This document shows, in pieces, positions 37,946 through 45,587 of a DNA stretch of 64,000 nt (position 1 is its first letter; each line of letters begins with the position of its first letter). Source of the stretch: Microvirga rosea (GTDB lineage Bacteria > Pseudomonadota > Alphaproteobacteria > Rhizobiales > Beijerinckiaceae); assembly GCF_020595095.1 (NCBI RefSeq), contig NZ_JAJDOP010000007.1, positions 162,086 through 226,085 of the forward strand, read 5' to 3'. The notes beneath the pieces were generated by a model. It worked only from the letters and a program-made list of their open reading frames with translations, had not been told where the DNA came from and did no database searches. A program made the position numbers and the translations under genes.

Positions 37946-38953
37946 ATGACTGCTGGAACTGCCTCGTCTTCTCTGACTGAAAGCATCGCTCCCCTGAACG
38001 CGGGAGCCCATGTGACCGCCATCGGGTGGATGAAAAGCACCGTGGCTTTCGGCCTCGCAGACGGAGGCGTGCTTCTGGCCAAGGACGGGGAAACGCACCG
38101 GGTCGAGGCCCATCCCGACGCGGGCGTACTGATCGGCCTGAGCGACGGGGAGCGGTTCCTGACCGGCGGCGATGATGGCCGGGTGGCCGTGACCGGAGCC
38201 GACGGCTCGATCAAGACCCTTGCCGAGACGAAGGGGGCCTGGATCGACTCCCTTGCGGTGAGCGGGAGCGGCGCCTTCGCCTACGGAGCCGGCAAGCGGG
38301 TGATCGCCCGGGACGACAAGGGCCGTGAAAAGGTCCTCGAAGTTCCCACGACGGCCCGGGGCCTTGCCTTCGCGCCCAAGGGCTACCGCCTGGCGATCGC
38401 TCACTACAACGGCGTCACCCTCTGGTTCCCCAATGTGGAAGCCAAGCCCGAGGGGCTGGAATGGAAAGGCTCCCATCTGGACGTGACCTGGTCGTCCGAC
38501 GCCCGTTTCGTGGTCACGTCCATGCAGGAGAACGCGCTTCACGGCTGGCGACTCGTTCCCGACAAGGGGCACATGCGCATGACGGGCTATCCGTCGAAGA
38601 CGCGCTCCCTGTCCTGGTCCCATGATGGAAAGTGGCTCGCCACCTCCGGCGCGGAAGCCGCCATCGTATGGCCGTTCGAATCCAAGGAAGGCCCCATGGG
38701 CAAGGCGCCCCGGGAATGCGGCGTCCGTCCGGCCAAGGTCAGCCGCGTCGCCTTCCATCCCAACGCCTATGTGCTGGCGGTCGGCTATGAGGACGGCTGC
38801 ATTCTTCTGATCCGCCTGGGTGACGCCTCCGAGCTCCTGGTTCGCCCGGCCGTGAAGGAAAGCGGCATCACCGCCATGGCCTGGGACAAGGCCGGCCGTC
38901 ACCTCGCCTTCGGCTGCGAGGATGGGCAGGCCGGGATCCTGACCCTTCCTTAA
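37946..38953 (+). CDS. WD40-repeat protein next to the zinc GTPase
   Basis: 335 residues from the ATG at 37946 (a GTG at 37928 also fits; GGGA is near). The repeats show variants of the WD pattern, for example VTAIGWMKSTVAFGLADGG, LDVTWSSDARFVVTSMQEN, RSLSWSHDGKWLATSGAE and ITAMAWDKAGRHLAFGCEDG, about six or seven blades of a beta-propeller. No signal peptide is seen, so it is cytoplasmic. Its neighbour is a COG0523 GTPase on the same strand, so it could be a scaffold in zinc handling; that link is inference. Confidence 0.88.
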   Translation: MTAGTASSSLTESIAPLNAGAHVTAIGWMKSTVAFGLADGGVLLAKDGETHRVEAHPDAGVLIGLSDGERFLTGGDDGRVAVTGADGSIKTLAETKGAWIDSLAVSGSGAFAYGAGKRVIARDDKGREKVLEVPTTARGLAFAPKGYRLAIAHYNGVTLWFPNVEAKPEGLEWKGSHLDVTWSSDARFVVTSMQENALHGWRLVPDKGHMRMTGYPSKTRSLSWSHDGKWLATSGAEAAIVWPFESKEGPMGKAPRECGVRPAKVSRVAFHPNAYVLAVGYEDGCILLIRLGDASELLVRPAVKESGITAMAWDKAGRHLAFGCEDGQAGILTLP

Positions 38954-38957
38954 GGCC

Positions 38958-39236
38958 ATGGCTCGCCTCGGTGCTTTCCTGAGAGGAGCCTTCGGGATCC
39001 CGAAACCGGACCGGGAGGGGATCGAGCGCGTGAAGAACCTGACCCGCGCCGCAAGACCGTTTCCGCCTGAGACGGCCTTTGCGGTCAACGAGATCGCCTG
39101 CACGGACCCGGCCTGTCCCGGGATCGAGACCGTGATCCTGGTCATGGAGCCCGGCGTGAAGACCCGAGCCTACAAGATCTCCAAGCCCCTGGATCAGGTG
39201 ACGGAACAAGATATCGCCGTTGCGCTTGGATTCTGA
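38958..39236 (+). CDS. Small conserved protein of unknown function
   Basis: 92 residues starting 5 bp after the WD40 stop. It has a Cys pair in CTDPACPGIETVI and a basic N terminus (MARLGAFLRGAFGIPKPDREG). The pattern VNEIACTDPACPGIETVILVMEPG looks strongly constrained, and the Cys pair could bind a metal. No domain is recognised. It is very probably co-transcribed with the WD40 gene and possibly with the GTPase, and may share their role. Confidence 0.75.
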   Translation: MARLGAFLRGAFGIPKPDREGIERVKNLTRAARPFPPETAFAVNEIACTDPACPGIETVILVMEPGVKTRAYKISKPLDQVTEQDIAVALGF

Positions 39237-39241
39237 GGGAG

Positions 39242-39763
39242 ATGCTCTTGTTTCGGATCACACGCATCGTGGCCTTCGGCTTTGGCCTTCTGGGCGGGGT
39301 TCTGACATCCCAGCTCCCGGAGTTCTCCCAGCAATATCGGCAGCGCCTGGGAGGGTCCATCGACGAATTGACCAGGGTGCTCCAGCGCTTCGATTCGGAT
39401 GCTCGGAACAACAGCGAGACGCGGGAGAGCGCGATCCTTCGCCTGCGCGGCAACGCGGACAATCTGATCAGCCGCCAGGGCGTCGCCATGCAGGCGAATG
39501 CGGAGCGGCTTTCACGGCTCGAGGCCCATCGCCGGGCCATGATGGAGGCGGGACCCTTCATGCGTGTCGCCTTGATGATCCGTAACGGGGATACGGACGT
39601 GATGGAGGCCGCCTATCAGGACTTCGAGCCGGCGGTACCGGTGACGGAAGAAGGCATCCTGGCGGCCGCCCTCGGCTTCATCGCCGCATGGGGGTGCCTG
39701 CTGGTCCTGGCAAACTTCGTGCGTAGCCTGCGGCGCCCACGGACCCGCGTTGCCCGGGCCTGA
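39242..39763 (+). CDS. DUF2937 family membrane protein
   Basis: 173 residues, beginning 6 bp after the preceding gene. An N-terminal transmembrane helix (ITRIVAFGFGLLGGVLTSQL) is followed by a coiled region (QQYRQRLGGSIDELTRVLQRFDSDARNN) and a second helix near the end (LAAALGFIAAWGCLLVLANFV). This matches DUF2937 in layout. Function unknown; probably an inner-membrane protein with a periplasmic middle part. Confidence 0.85.
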   Translation: MLLFRITRIVAFGFGLLGGVLTSQLPEFSQQYRQRLGGSIDELTRVLQRFDSDARNNSETRESAILRLRGNADNLISRQGVAMQANAERLSRLEAHRRAMMEAGPFMRVALMIRNGDTDVMEAAYQDFEPAVPVTEEGILAAALGFIAAWGCLLVLANFVRSLRRPRTRVARA

Positions 39764-39765
39764 GA

Positions 39766-40101
39766 TCAGGCGTTTTCCGGCTTTCCCGACAGAACTACGT
39801 AGAAACCGAGCCCGTCCTGGGCCGGCAAGGTCTGCAGACGGGTGATCCAGCCCCGCTTCTTGGCTTCGAGAAGCGCTTTGCCGACCGGCTGGAACAGGGT
39901 CTCCCCTCCCCCTTCCGGAGGCGGCGACAGACGCACGGCCACCGACTTGCTTTGCGCGAACCGGCTGCGCTCCAGCATGTCCTGGATCGAGGAAACCGCC
40001 TGTTCGCGGGACGCACCCCGCAGATCGATCACCGCTTCCGCATCCACGACGCCGAGAGAACCGCGGAGCTTGTCGGCGTAGAAAGGCTCGAAATGAGGCA
40101 T
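39766..40101 (-). CDS. Hypothetical protein
   Basis: 111 residues. The first half has VVDAEAVIDLRGASREQAVSSIQDML, a helix-strand pattern, and the second half has LLEAKKRGWITRLQTLPAQDGLGFYVVLSG. The alternation of helices and strands hints at a small alpha/beta fold; the arrangement slightly recalls Smr-like domains but the signature is missing. It converges with the DUF2937 gene. No function can be given. Confidence 0.55.
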   Translation of the reverse strand: MPHFEPFYADKLRGSLGVVDAEAVIDLRGASREQAVSSIQDMLERSRFAQSKSVAVRLSPPPEGGGETLFQPVGKALLEAKKRGWITRLQTLPAQDGLGFYVVLSGKPENA

Positions 40102-40116
40102 AGCGGCGTCTCCATG

Positions 40117-40152
40117 GCCGTTCCCGGCCCGCCGTTGCAGGCCGGGAACGGC
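40117..40152. terminator. Strong hairpin after homospermidine synthase
   Basis: Perfect 13-bp inverted repeat (GCCGTTCCCGGCC/GGCCGGGAACGGC) around a 10-nt loop, 11 bp past the hss stop in its reading direction. The A/T-run (ATTTTA) is on the hss side, so it may be a terminator working in either direction. Confidence 0.6.
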
Positions 40153-40163
40153 ATTTTATCGCG

Positions 40164-41594
40164 TCATCGTACCAAGATGTTCCGGAACTGCCACGGATCC
40201 GATGTGTCGATGTCCTCAGGGAAGAAGCCGGGGCGGTCCGCGAGTGGCGTCCAATCCGTGTAGACGCCCACTACAGGGCCGAGATAGGGCCTCTGAACCT
40301 CGAGGCAGCGGCGGAAATCGATCTCGTCCGCCTCGACGATCCCCGCTTCGGGATTCTCGAGCGCCCAGACCATTCCGGCAAGGACTGCCGACGTCACCTG
40401 AAGCCCTGTCGCGTTCTGGTAGGGCGCGAGCTTCCGGGTTTCCTCGATGGAAAGCTGCGAGCCGTACCAATAGGCGTTCTTGGCATGGCCATAGAGCAGG
40501 ACACCGAGTTCGTCGATGCCGTCGACGATTTCGTTTTCCGTGAGGATGTGATGCTTGTCCTGAACGCGAGCCGCCTGCCCGAACATCTCGTGCAGGGACA
40601 GCACCGCCTCGTTGCAGGGATGGTAGGCGTAGTGGCATGTCGGCCGGTAAACGGCCTTCCCGTCCTCACGCACCGTGAAGAAATCGGCGATCGAGATCGC
40701 CTCGTTATGGGTGACCAGGAAGCCGTACTGGGGGCCCGGCGTCGGACACCAGGTGCGGACGCGGGTGTTGGCGCCCGGCTGAAGAAGGTAGATGGCGGCC
40801 TGGCTGCCGGTCTCGTGGGTACGGCCGTTTTCCGGCATCCACTTTTCATGCGTTCCCCAGCCGAGTTCCGCCGGCTGTACGCCCTCGGAGACAAAGCCTT
40901 CCACCGACCAGGTATTGACGAAAACCCCCATGGGCTTTTCGGAGGTTGCGCGCTGCGTATCCCGCTCGGCGATGTGAATTCCCTTCACGCCGACCTGCTG
41001 CATCAGCCGGGCCCATTCCTCGCGCGAGGTCGGTTCCTTGACGCTCATGCCGAGATCGCCGGCGATGTTGAGAAGGGCCTGCTTCACGAACCAGGACACC
41101 ATGCCGGGATTGGCTCCGCAACAGGACACGGCGGTCGGCCCGCCGGGCTTCTGGCGCCGCGCATCGAGGATGTTCTCGCGCAGGGCATAATTCGTCCGGG
41201 CCTCCGGGCCGGCGCTCTTGTCGAAATAAAAACCGGCCCACGGCTCAGCGACCGTGTCGACATAAAGAGCGCCGAGCTCGCGGCAGAGCTCCATCACGGC
41301 CCGTGAGGAAATATCCACCGAGACGTTGACGCAGAAGCCCTGGCCGTCGCCGTTCGTCAGAAGCGGCGAAAGGAGCTCGCGGTAATTGTCGCGGGTCACG
41401 GCGGCCTTGACGAACTTGATGCCCCGCTCGTCCAGCAGGTGACGGTCGGCATCGTTCGGATCGATGACCACGAAGCGGCTCTTGTCGAAGTCGAAATGGC
41501 GTTCGATCAGGGGCAGCATGCCTTTGCCGATCGAGCCGAAGCCGATCATCACGATCGGGCCGGTGATACGGCCATGGACGGGCCAAGTGGTCAT
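40164..41594 (-). CDS. hss: Homospermidine synthase
   Basis: 476 residues. The NAD-binding motif MIGFGSIGKGMLPLIERH is at about 18-35. The rest is homologous to saccharopine-dehydrogenase-like HSS enzymes (CGANPGMVSWFVKQALLNIA, ETGSQAAIYLLQPGANTRVRTW, MFGQAARVQDKHHILTENEI). It makes sym-homospermidine from two putrescine molecules, releasing ammonia. Its putrescine would come from the ornithine decarboxylase encoded about 2.2 kb away on the same strand. Confidence 0.96.
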   Translation of the reverse strand: MTTWPVHGRITGPIVMIGFGSIGKGMLPLIERHFDFDKSRFVVIDPNDADRHLLDERGIKFVKAAVTRDNYRELLSPLLTNGDGQGFCVNVSVDISSRAVMELCRELGALYVDTVAEPWAGFYFDKSAGPEARTNYALRENILDARRQKPGGPTAVSCCGANPGMVSWFVKQALLNIAGDLGMSVKEPTSREEWARLMQQVGVKGIHIAERDTQRATSEKPMGVFVNTWSVEGFVSEGVQPAELGWGTHEKWMPENGRTHETGSQAAIYLLQPGANTRVRTWCPTPGPQYGFLVTHNEAISIADFFTVREDGKAVYRPTCHYAYHPCNEAVLSLHEMFGQAARVQDKHHILTENEIVDGIDELGVLLYGHAKNAYWYGSQLSIEETRKLAPYQNATGLQVTSAVLAGMVWALENPEAGIVEADEIDFRRCLEVQRPYLGPVVGVYTDWTPLADRPGFFPEDIDTSDPWQFRNILVR

Positions 41595-41841
41595 CGATAG
41601 TTCTCCTTGCGAAAGCGCATGATGGAAGGAAGTTTGTCTCCGGGTAAAACGGCTCCGGCCGCATCTAGGATTGAGGGGCCCTTGGGGTCAATGGCTGCGC
41701 TCCCTCGTGCGCGGCCAAGGGCAAGTTCCCTGCGGACAGCGAAGGACTGATGACCGAAGCAATCCGAGCGGGCGCAATTTCTCTCGACATCATGAAACAT
41801 GGATGCATGATCGACGGCCTCACGCGGTCCGACCTGAATCG

Positions 41842-43080
41842 ATGACATTCCACGAACTTCTCAAGCAGCACTGGCGCGCCATCGGCCTCGGCTTTGCCCT
41901 CACCTTCCTGTCCTCGTTCGGGCAGACCTTCTTCATTTCCCTGTCGGGTCCCGACATTCGTGAAGCTTTCGGCCTCACCCATGGCGGCTTCAGCCTGATC
42001 TACTCGGCCGCGACCCTGGTGTCGGGCATCCTGATGATCTGGATCGGCAGCGTGATCGACCGCGTCAGCATCCGGTTTTACGCGACGGTCGCCTTGCTGG
42101 GTTTGACGACGGCTGCGATCAGCCTCTCCTTCGCGTCGAACCTTGTCATGCTGGGCTTGAGTCTTTTCTTCCTGCGCCTGTGCGGACAGGGCATGCTGGG
42201 CCATGCGGGCGTGATGAGCACGGCCCGCTTGCCTGCCGGCATTCGCGGCAGGGCCGTGGGTGTTGCGACCCTGGGCTTTTCCGGCGGCGAAGCCGTGCTC
42301 CCCGGCATTGCGGTTGCCCTCATCGCCGTCCTCGGCTGGACCGGCACCTGGAGAACCGCCGCTCTTGTGGCCATCACATGCCTGGGCATCGGCTGGCTGC
42401 TCGGCTTCGCTCTCAAGCCGCGCCCAGCGAACATGTCCGAAGCCACGGATGGCGATCAGATCCGCGAGCCAGGGCCACGCTGGATCGACACGTTGCGGGA
42501 TTGGCGCTTTGTCGCCCTCATCCCGACGATGGTGGGCTATCCGGCCATCATGACGGCTTATCTCTTCCATCAGCGCTTCATCGCGGAAGCGAAAGGATGG
42601 CCCGTGGAATTGCTGGCGACCGGAATCACGCTGTTCGCCCTGGTATCCGTCGCCGTTACCATGACGGCGGGAGCCCTGGTGGATCGCTTCGGCGCTGTGC
42701 GGCTCAGCCATTTCTATCTGTTGGGGATGATCCTCGCGTCCTTCACGCTGGTCACGCTCGACGGACCTTTCGTCCCACTTCTCTTCTTTGGCCTGATCGG
42801 CCTGACCACCGGATGCACCAACGTGGTGATCGCTGCAGTTTTGGCTGAGATCTACGGTACGAAGCATCTGGGAAAAATCCGTGCGCTGGCGGGAGCCATC
42901 ATGGTGATCGCGTCAGCGATCGGGCCGGTCATCGCCGGCCCCCTGTTCGACATTGGTGTGGGAATCGACGTCGTGGCGCTGGGCTTTGCCGCCTACATGA
43001 TTGCGGCGGCGGCCATTACCTTCACCCTGCCCAATCCGAGGGCCGAGCCGTTGCGGCCCTCGGAGGGTTCGGCGCGTTAG
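41842..43080 (+). CDS. MFS transporter
   Basis: 412 residues with 12 predicted transmembrane helices. The start is the ATG at 41842; upstream in-frame codons back to 41671 are hydrophilic and overlap nothing conserved. Motifs include LSFASNLVMLGLSLFFLRLCGQGMLGHAG and GVATLGFSGGEAVLPGI, as in monocarboxylate-like MFS permeases. Substrate unknown; position between hss and the decarboxylase may hint at a polyamine or metabolite exporter. It overlaps the GNAT gene convergently by 4 bp. Confidence 0.9.
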   Translation: MTFHELLKQHWRAIGLGFALTFLSSFGQTFFISLSGPDIREAFGLTHGGFSLIYSAATLVSGILMIWIGSVIDRVSIRFYATVALLGLTTAAISLSFASNLVMLGLSLFFLRLCGQGMLGHAGVMSTARLPAGIRGRAVGVATLGFSGGEAVLPGIAVALIAVLGWTGTWRTAALVAITCLGIGWLLGFALKPRPANMSEATDGDQIREPGPRWIDTLRDWRFVALIPTMVGYPAIMTAYLFHQRFIAEAKGWPVELLATGITLFALVSVAVTMTAGALVDRFGAVRLSHFYLLGMILASFTLVTLDGPFVPLLFFGLIGLTTGCTNVVIAAVLAEIYGTKHLGKIRALAGAIMVIASAIGPVIAGPLFDIGVGIDVVALGFAAYMIAAAAITFTLPNPRAEPLRPSEGSAR

Positions 43081-43661
43081 GCCGCCGGGCGCATGCCGCC
43101 CCGGGCGCCTTGCCAAGTCCCTTGCGCTGCCGCTGCCACGAGAGCGCTGAGGTCGGGCTTCTCCTCGAACGCGCCGGTTGCCGAGACAAGACCGCGCGCG
43201 CCCTCGAGGGAGCCGGCCTCAAGCTCGAGCGCCAGGAAACGGTTGCGCTCGTACGGACCCGGCAGCCAGAGCGAGCCGGTCTTGTCTGTCGAAAAACCGA
43301 AACGCTCATAGTACGGAGCATCTCCGACCAGAAGCACGGCCTTGTGTCCCCGGGCCGCCGTCTGCTTGAGGGCTTCACGCATGAGCTTTCCACCCATGCC
43401 GAGCCCCTGCAGGGCAGGATCGATGGCGATCGGGCCGAGCATCAGGGCCGGTCGGTTCGGGCCGGCCGAGACGTGCCAGAGGCGCACGGTGCCGACGATC
43501 CGGCCATTCTGCTCGATGACAAGAGCCAAACCTTCCGCCGGCAACCTGCCCTCGCGAAGACGCTCGCAGGTCTTCTGAAAACGGGCGGGACCGAAGCAGG
43601 CATCGAGCAGCGCCTCACGCGCCTCGACATCGCGGTGAACTTCCTCGCGGATGGTGATCAT
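43077..43661 (-). CDS. GNAT family N-acetyltransferase
   Basis: 194 residues from the ATG at 43661; the frame extends upstream without support. The acetyl-CoA-binding motif is LMLGPIAIDPALQGLGMGGKLMREALKQTAARG (shown in parts), followed by VLLVGDAPYYERFGFS. This is the YhbS-type GNAT with the GDAPYYERFGF signature. Substrate unknown. It lies between the ODC gene and the MFS gene, so acetylation of a polyamine or amino compound is conceivable. Confidence 0.88.
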   Translation of the reverse strand: MITIREEVHRDVEAREALLDACFGPARFQKTCERLREGRLPAEGLALVIEQNGRIVGTVRLWHVSAGPNRPALMLGPIAIDPALQGLGMGGKLMREALKQTAARGHKAVLLVGDAPYYERFGFSTDKTGSLWLPGPYERNRFLALELEAGSLEGARGLVSATGAFEEKPDLSALVAAAAQGTWQGARGGMRPAA

Positions 43662-43703
43662 GGCCGTAGCCTCCCAAGGTTGGGGTGAGCGACAGCCCTC
43701 GCA

Positions 43704-43780
43704 CCTGCATGCCAGGGCATGCAGGCCGTCCGGGACAACTCTTTTCGGGGTTGGTGCCTGCCTCATGCGCCGAGGCAGGC
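43704..43780 (-). terminator. Two hairpins downstream of ornithine decarboxylase
   Basis: First in the reading direction is a 9-bp stem (43756-43764 with 43772-43780, GCCTGCCTC/GAGGCAGGC, 7-nt loop); then a 10-bp palindrome CCTGCATGCC/GGCATGCAGG at 43704-43725. They lie 10 bp after the ODC stop, between it and the GNAT gene. No T-run is present, so terminators or mRNA-stability elements. Confidence 0.55.
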
Positions 43781-43790
43781 GGGACGTGAG

Positions 43791-44945
43791 TTAGATCACG
43801 TAGGACTTCAGGGGCGGGAAGCCGTTGAACGCCACCGCCGAATAGGTGGTCGTGTAGGCACCCGTGCCTTCGATCAACACCTTGTCGCCGATCTCCAGCG
43901 AGATGGGGAGCGGGTAAGGCTCCTTCTCGTAGAGAACGTCCGCCGAGTCGCAGGTCGGCCCGGCAAGCACGCACGGCACCTTACGGTCGTGATCGCGCTC
44001 GCTGCGGATCGGGTAGCGGATCGACTCGTCCATCGTCTCGGCGAGGCCACCGAACTTGCCGATGTCGAGATAGACCCAACGCACCTCGTCCTCATCCTGG
44101 CTCTTCTTCGAGATGAGAACGACCTCGGCCTCGATGATGCCCGCATTGCCGACCATGCCGCGACCCGGCTCGATGATCGTCTCGGGGATGCGGTTGCCGA
44201 AGTGCTTCGAGAGCGCCCGGAAGATCGACTCGCCATAGGCTTCCACCTGCGGGATCGACTTCAGGTACTTCGTCGGGAAACCGCCGCCGAGGTTGACCAT
44301 CGACAGGTGGATACCGCGGGCCGCGCATTCGCGGAAGATCGCCGATGCGGAGGCCAGCGCCTGATCCCAGGCTTCCGTGTTGCGCTGCTGCGAGCCCACA
44401 TGGAACGAGACGCCATAAGCCTCAAGTCCATGACGACAGGCATGCTCCAGCACGTCCACGGCCATCTCGGGAACGCAGCCGAACTTGCGCGACAGGGGCC
44501 ATTCGGCGCCCGCGCCGTCGCAGAGGATGCGGCAGAACACCTTCACGTCGGAAGACGCCACTCCGGCCTGCTCGACCGCCCGCACGATCTTTTCGACCTC
44601 TACCTCGCAATCGACCGCGAAGAGACGCACGCCGAGCTCGAGAGCCCGGGCGATGTCGCGCTCCTTCTTGATCGTGTTGCCGAAAGAGATCCGCTCCGGC
44701 GTCGCACCCGCGTCGAGGGCGAGCTGGATCTCGACCACCGAAGCCGTGTCGAAGCACGAGCCGAGACCGGCGAGAGCCTTGAGCACCTCTGGCGCAGGAT
44801 TGGCCTTCACGGCGTAGAAAACGCGCGTGTCGGGAAGCGCACGGGCAAATTTCGAGTAGTTGTCGCGAACCACGTCGAGATCGACGACCACGCAGGGGCC
44901 ATCCTCACGTCGGTTGCGAAGGAATTCACGAATGCGCTCAGTCAT
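43791..44945 (-). CDS. Ornithine (lysine) decarboxylase, fold III PLP type
   Basis: 384 residues, fitting group IV eukaryotic-like ODC. The PLP Lys is in VFYAVKANPAP (Lys47), HVGSQQRN and EPGRGMVGNAG contact PLP phosphate, and CDSADVLYEKEPYPLP holds the catalytic Cys of the second subunit. The product is putrescine (or cadaverine). GGTGGGGAGAG precedes the start. The long structured leader upstream suggests control by polyamines. In alphaproteobacteria this gene is often called speF or odc. Confidence 0.95.
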   Translation of the reverse strand: MTERIREFLRNRREDGPCVVVDLDVVRDNYSKFARALPDTRVFYAVKANPAPEVLKALAGLGSCFDTASVVEIQLALDAGATPERISFGNTIKKERDIARALELGVRLFAVDCEVEVEKIVRAVEQAGVASSDVKVFCRILCDGAGAEWPLSRKFGCVPEMAVDVLEHACRHGLEAYGVSFHVGSQQRNTEAWDQALASASAIFRECAARGIHLSMVNLGGGFPTKYLKSIPQVEAYGESIFRALSKHFGNRIPETIIEPGRGMVGNAGIIEAEVVLISKKSQDEDEVRWVYLDIGKFGGLAETMDESIRYPIRSERDHDRKVPCVLAGPTCDSADVLYEKEPYPLPISLEIGDKVLIEGTGAYTTTYSAVAFNGFPPLKSYVI

Positions 44946-45393
44946 GGCGCTCTCCCCACCAAAGGTTCAATGGAGGTCTTCAAGCCTCCGGATTGAAGTT
45001 CAGACGTCGCGGAATTCCTCGAAAGGATCTTCTGCGCGTCCGGCGTCAGCGAGGGAAGATGACATCCCGCGTCGTGCGATGGAGACACGATGAGCGGCGA
45101 TGGGCTCTTCACCCGACGATGCTGCCTTGGATTGGATGGGAGTTCCCGTCCGCACGCCTGGCAATGATAAACAAGCCTCTTCGGTGCTGACCTTTGGAGG
45201 GCCAACGAGACCAAAAAAGCCCGTTCGTCGTTGCTTTAAGTCACGTCCCCCGTTGAGAGCGGGGTACGCCGGTTTCGCCTCCGGCTGCCGGTTAGGGGTT
45301 TCGAGAACTAGGTCGTTCTCGGGCGGCTGTCCGGCCTCTTGTCCGGATGCCCACCAACCGGCACGCGACCACAGGCACGTGCGAAATTGGGCA
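44946..45393 (-). ncRNA. Probable speF-type structured leader RNA of ornithine decarboxylase
   Basis: About 450 nt without a supported gene lies upstream of the decarboxylase. On the minus strand it holds several hairpins: CGAGAAC-loop-GTTCTCG (45302-45321, 7 bp), GCCGG/CCGGC (45268-45285), CCCCG/CGGGG (45248-45264), and a long imperfect stem with CCAA/TTGG and GCACG/CGTGC (45354-45390). The alphaproteobacterial speF motif is a known leader of about 400 nt upstream of this gene class. Location and length fit; I could not align it to the consensus. Confidence 0.6.
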
Positions 45394-45399
45394 AGCAGT

Positions 45400-45428
45400 G
45401 AAATAGGACTAATGAGCCCGGATCACAA
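45400..45428 (-). promoter_or_regulatory. Candidate promoter of the ornithine decarboxylase leader
   Basis: Read on the minus strand, TTGTGA (45423-45428) and TATTTC (45400-45405) are 17 bp apart, a sigma70-like arrangement just upstream of the first hairpin. It is the only plausible pair I saw at the 5' edge of the structured region. Confidence 0.35.
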
Positions 45429-45587
45429 GACCTTTTTAGCCTTTCCGAGGGATTTTTTCGCGTGGGCTCTCAGAGGCCCCGTCCCTCTTGAATTGTTCAG
45501 CTTTTATTAAGCGCCACACGTGGACGGAGAGGGCTTGGATGCCCATTTCCAGTTCCGCCCCTCATATCAGAAGAACCGTCACGCTCC
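45429..45587. other. Gene-free stretch between the leader promoter and opgG/D paralogue 2
   Basis: About 160 bases, less GC-rich than the flanks, with T-runs (CTTTTTAGCC, GATTTTTTCGCG). The stretch presumably holds the divergent promoters for the decarboxylase leader (minus strand) and for the OpgG/D-like gene (plus strand). I see no gene and no clear palindrome here. Confidence 0.5.

Noticed and set aside
41671..41841. N-terminal extension of the MFS transporter
   Set aside because: The extension is polar and not of MFS type; the ATG at 41842 gives the usual first helix.
44942..45214. 90-codon minus-strand frame in the decarboxylase leader as a regulatory leader peptide
   Set aside because: It needs a TTG start, overlaps the decarboxylase start and has no similarity to known ODC leader peptides. 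Hairpin structure explains the region better.
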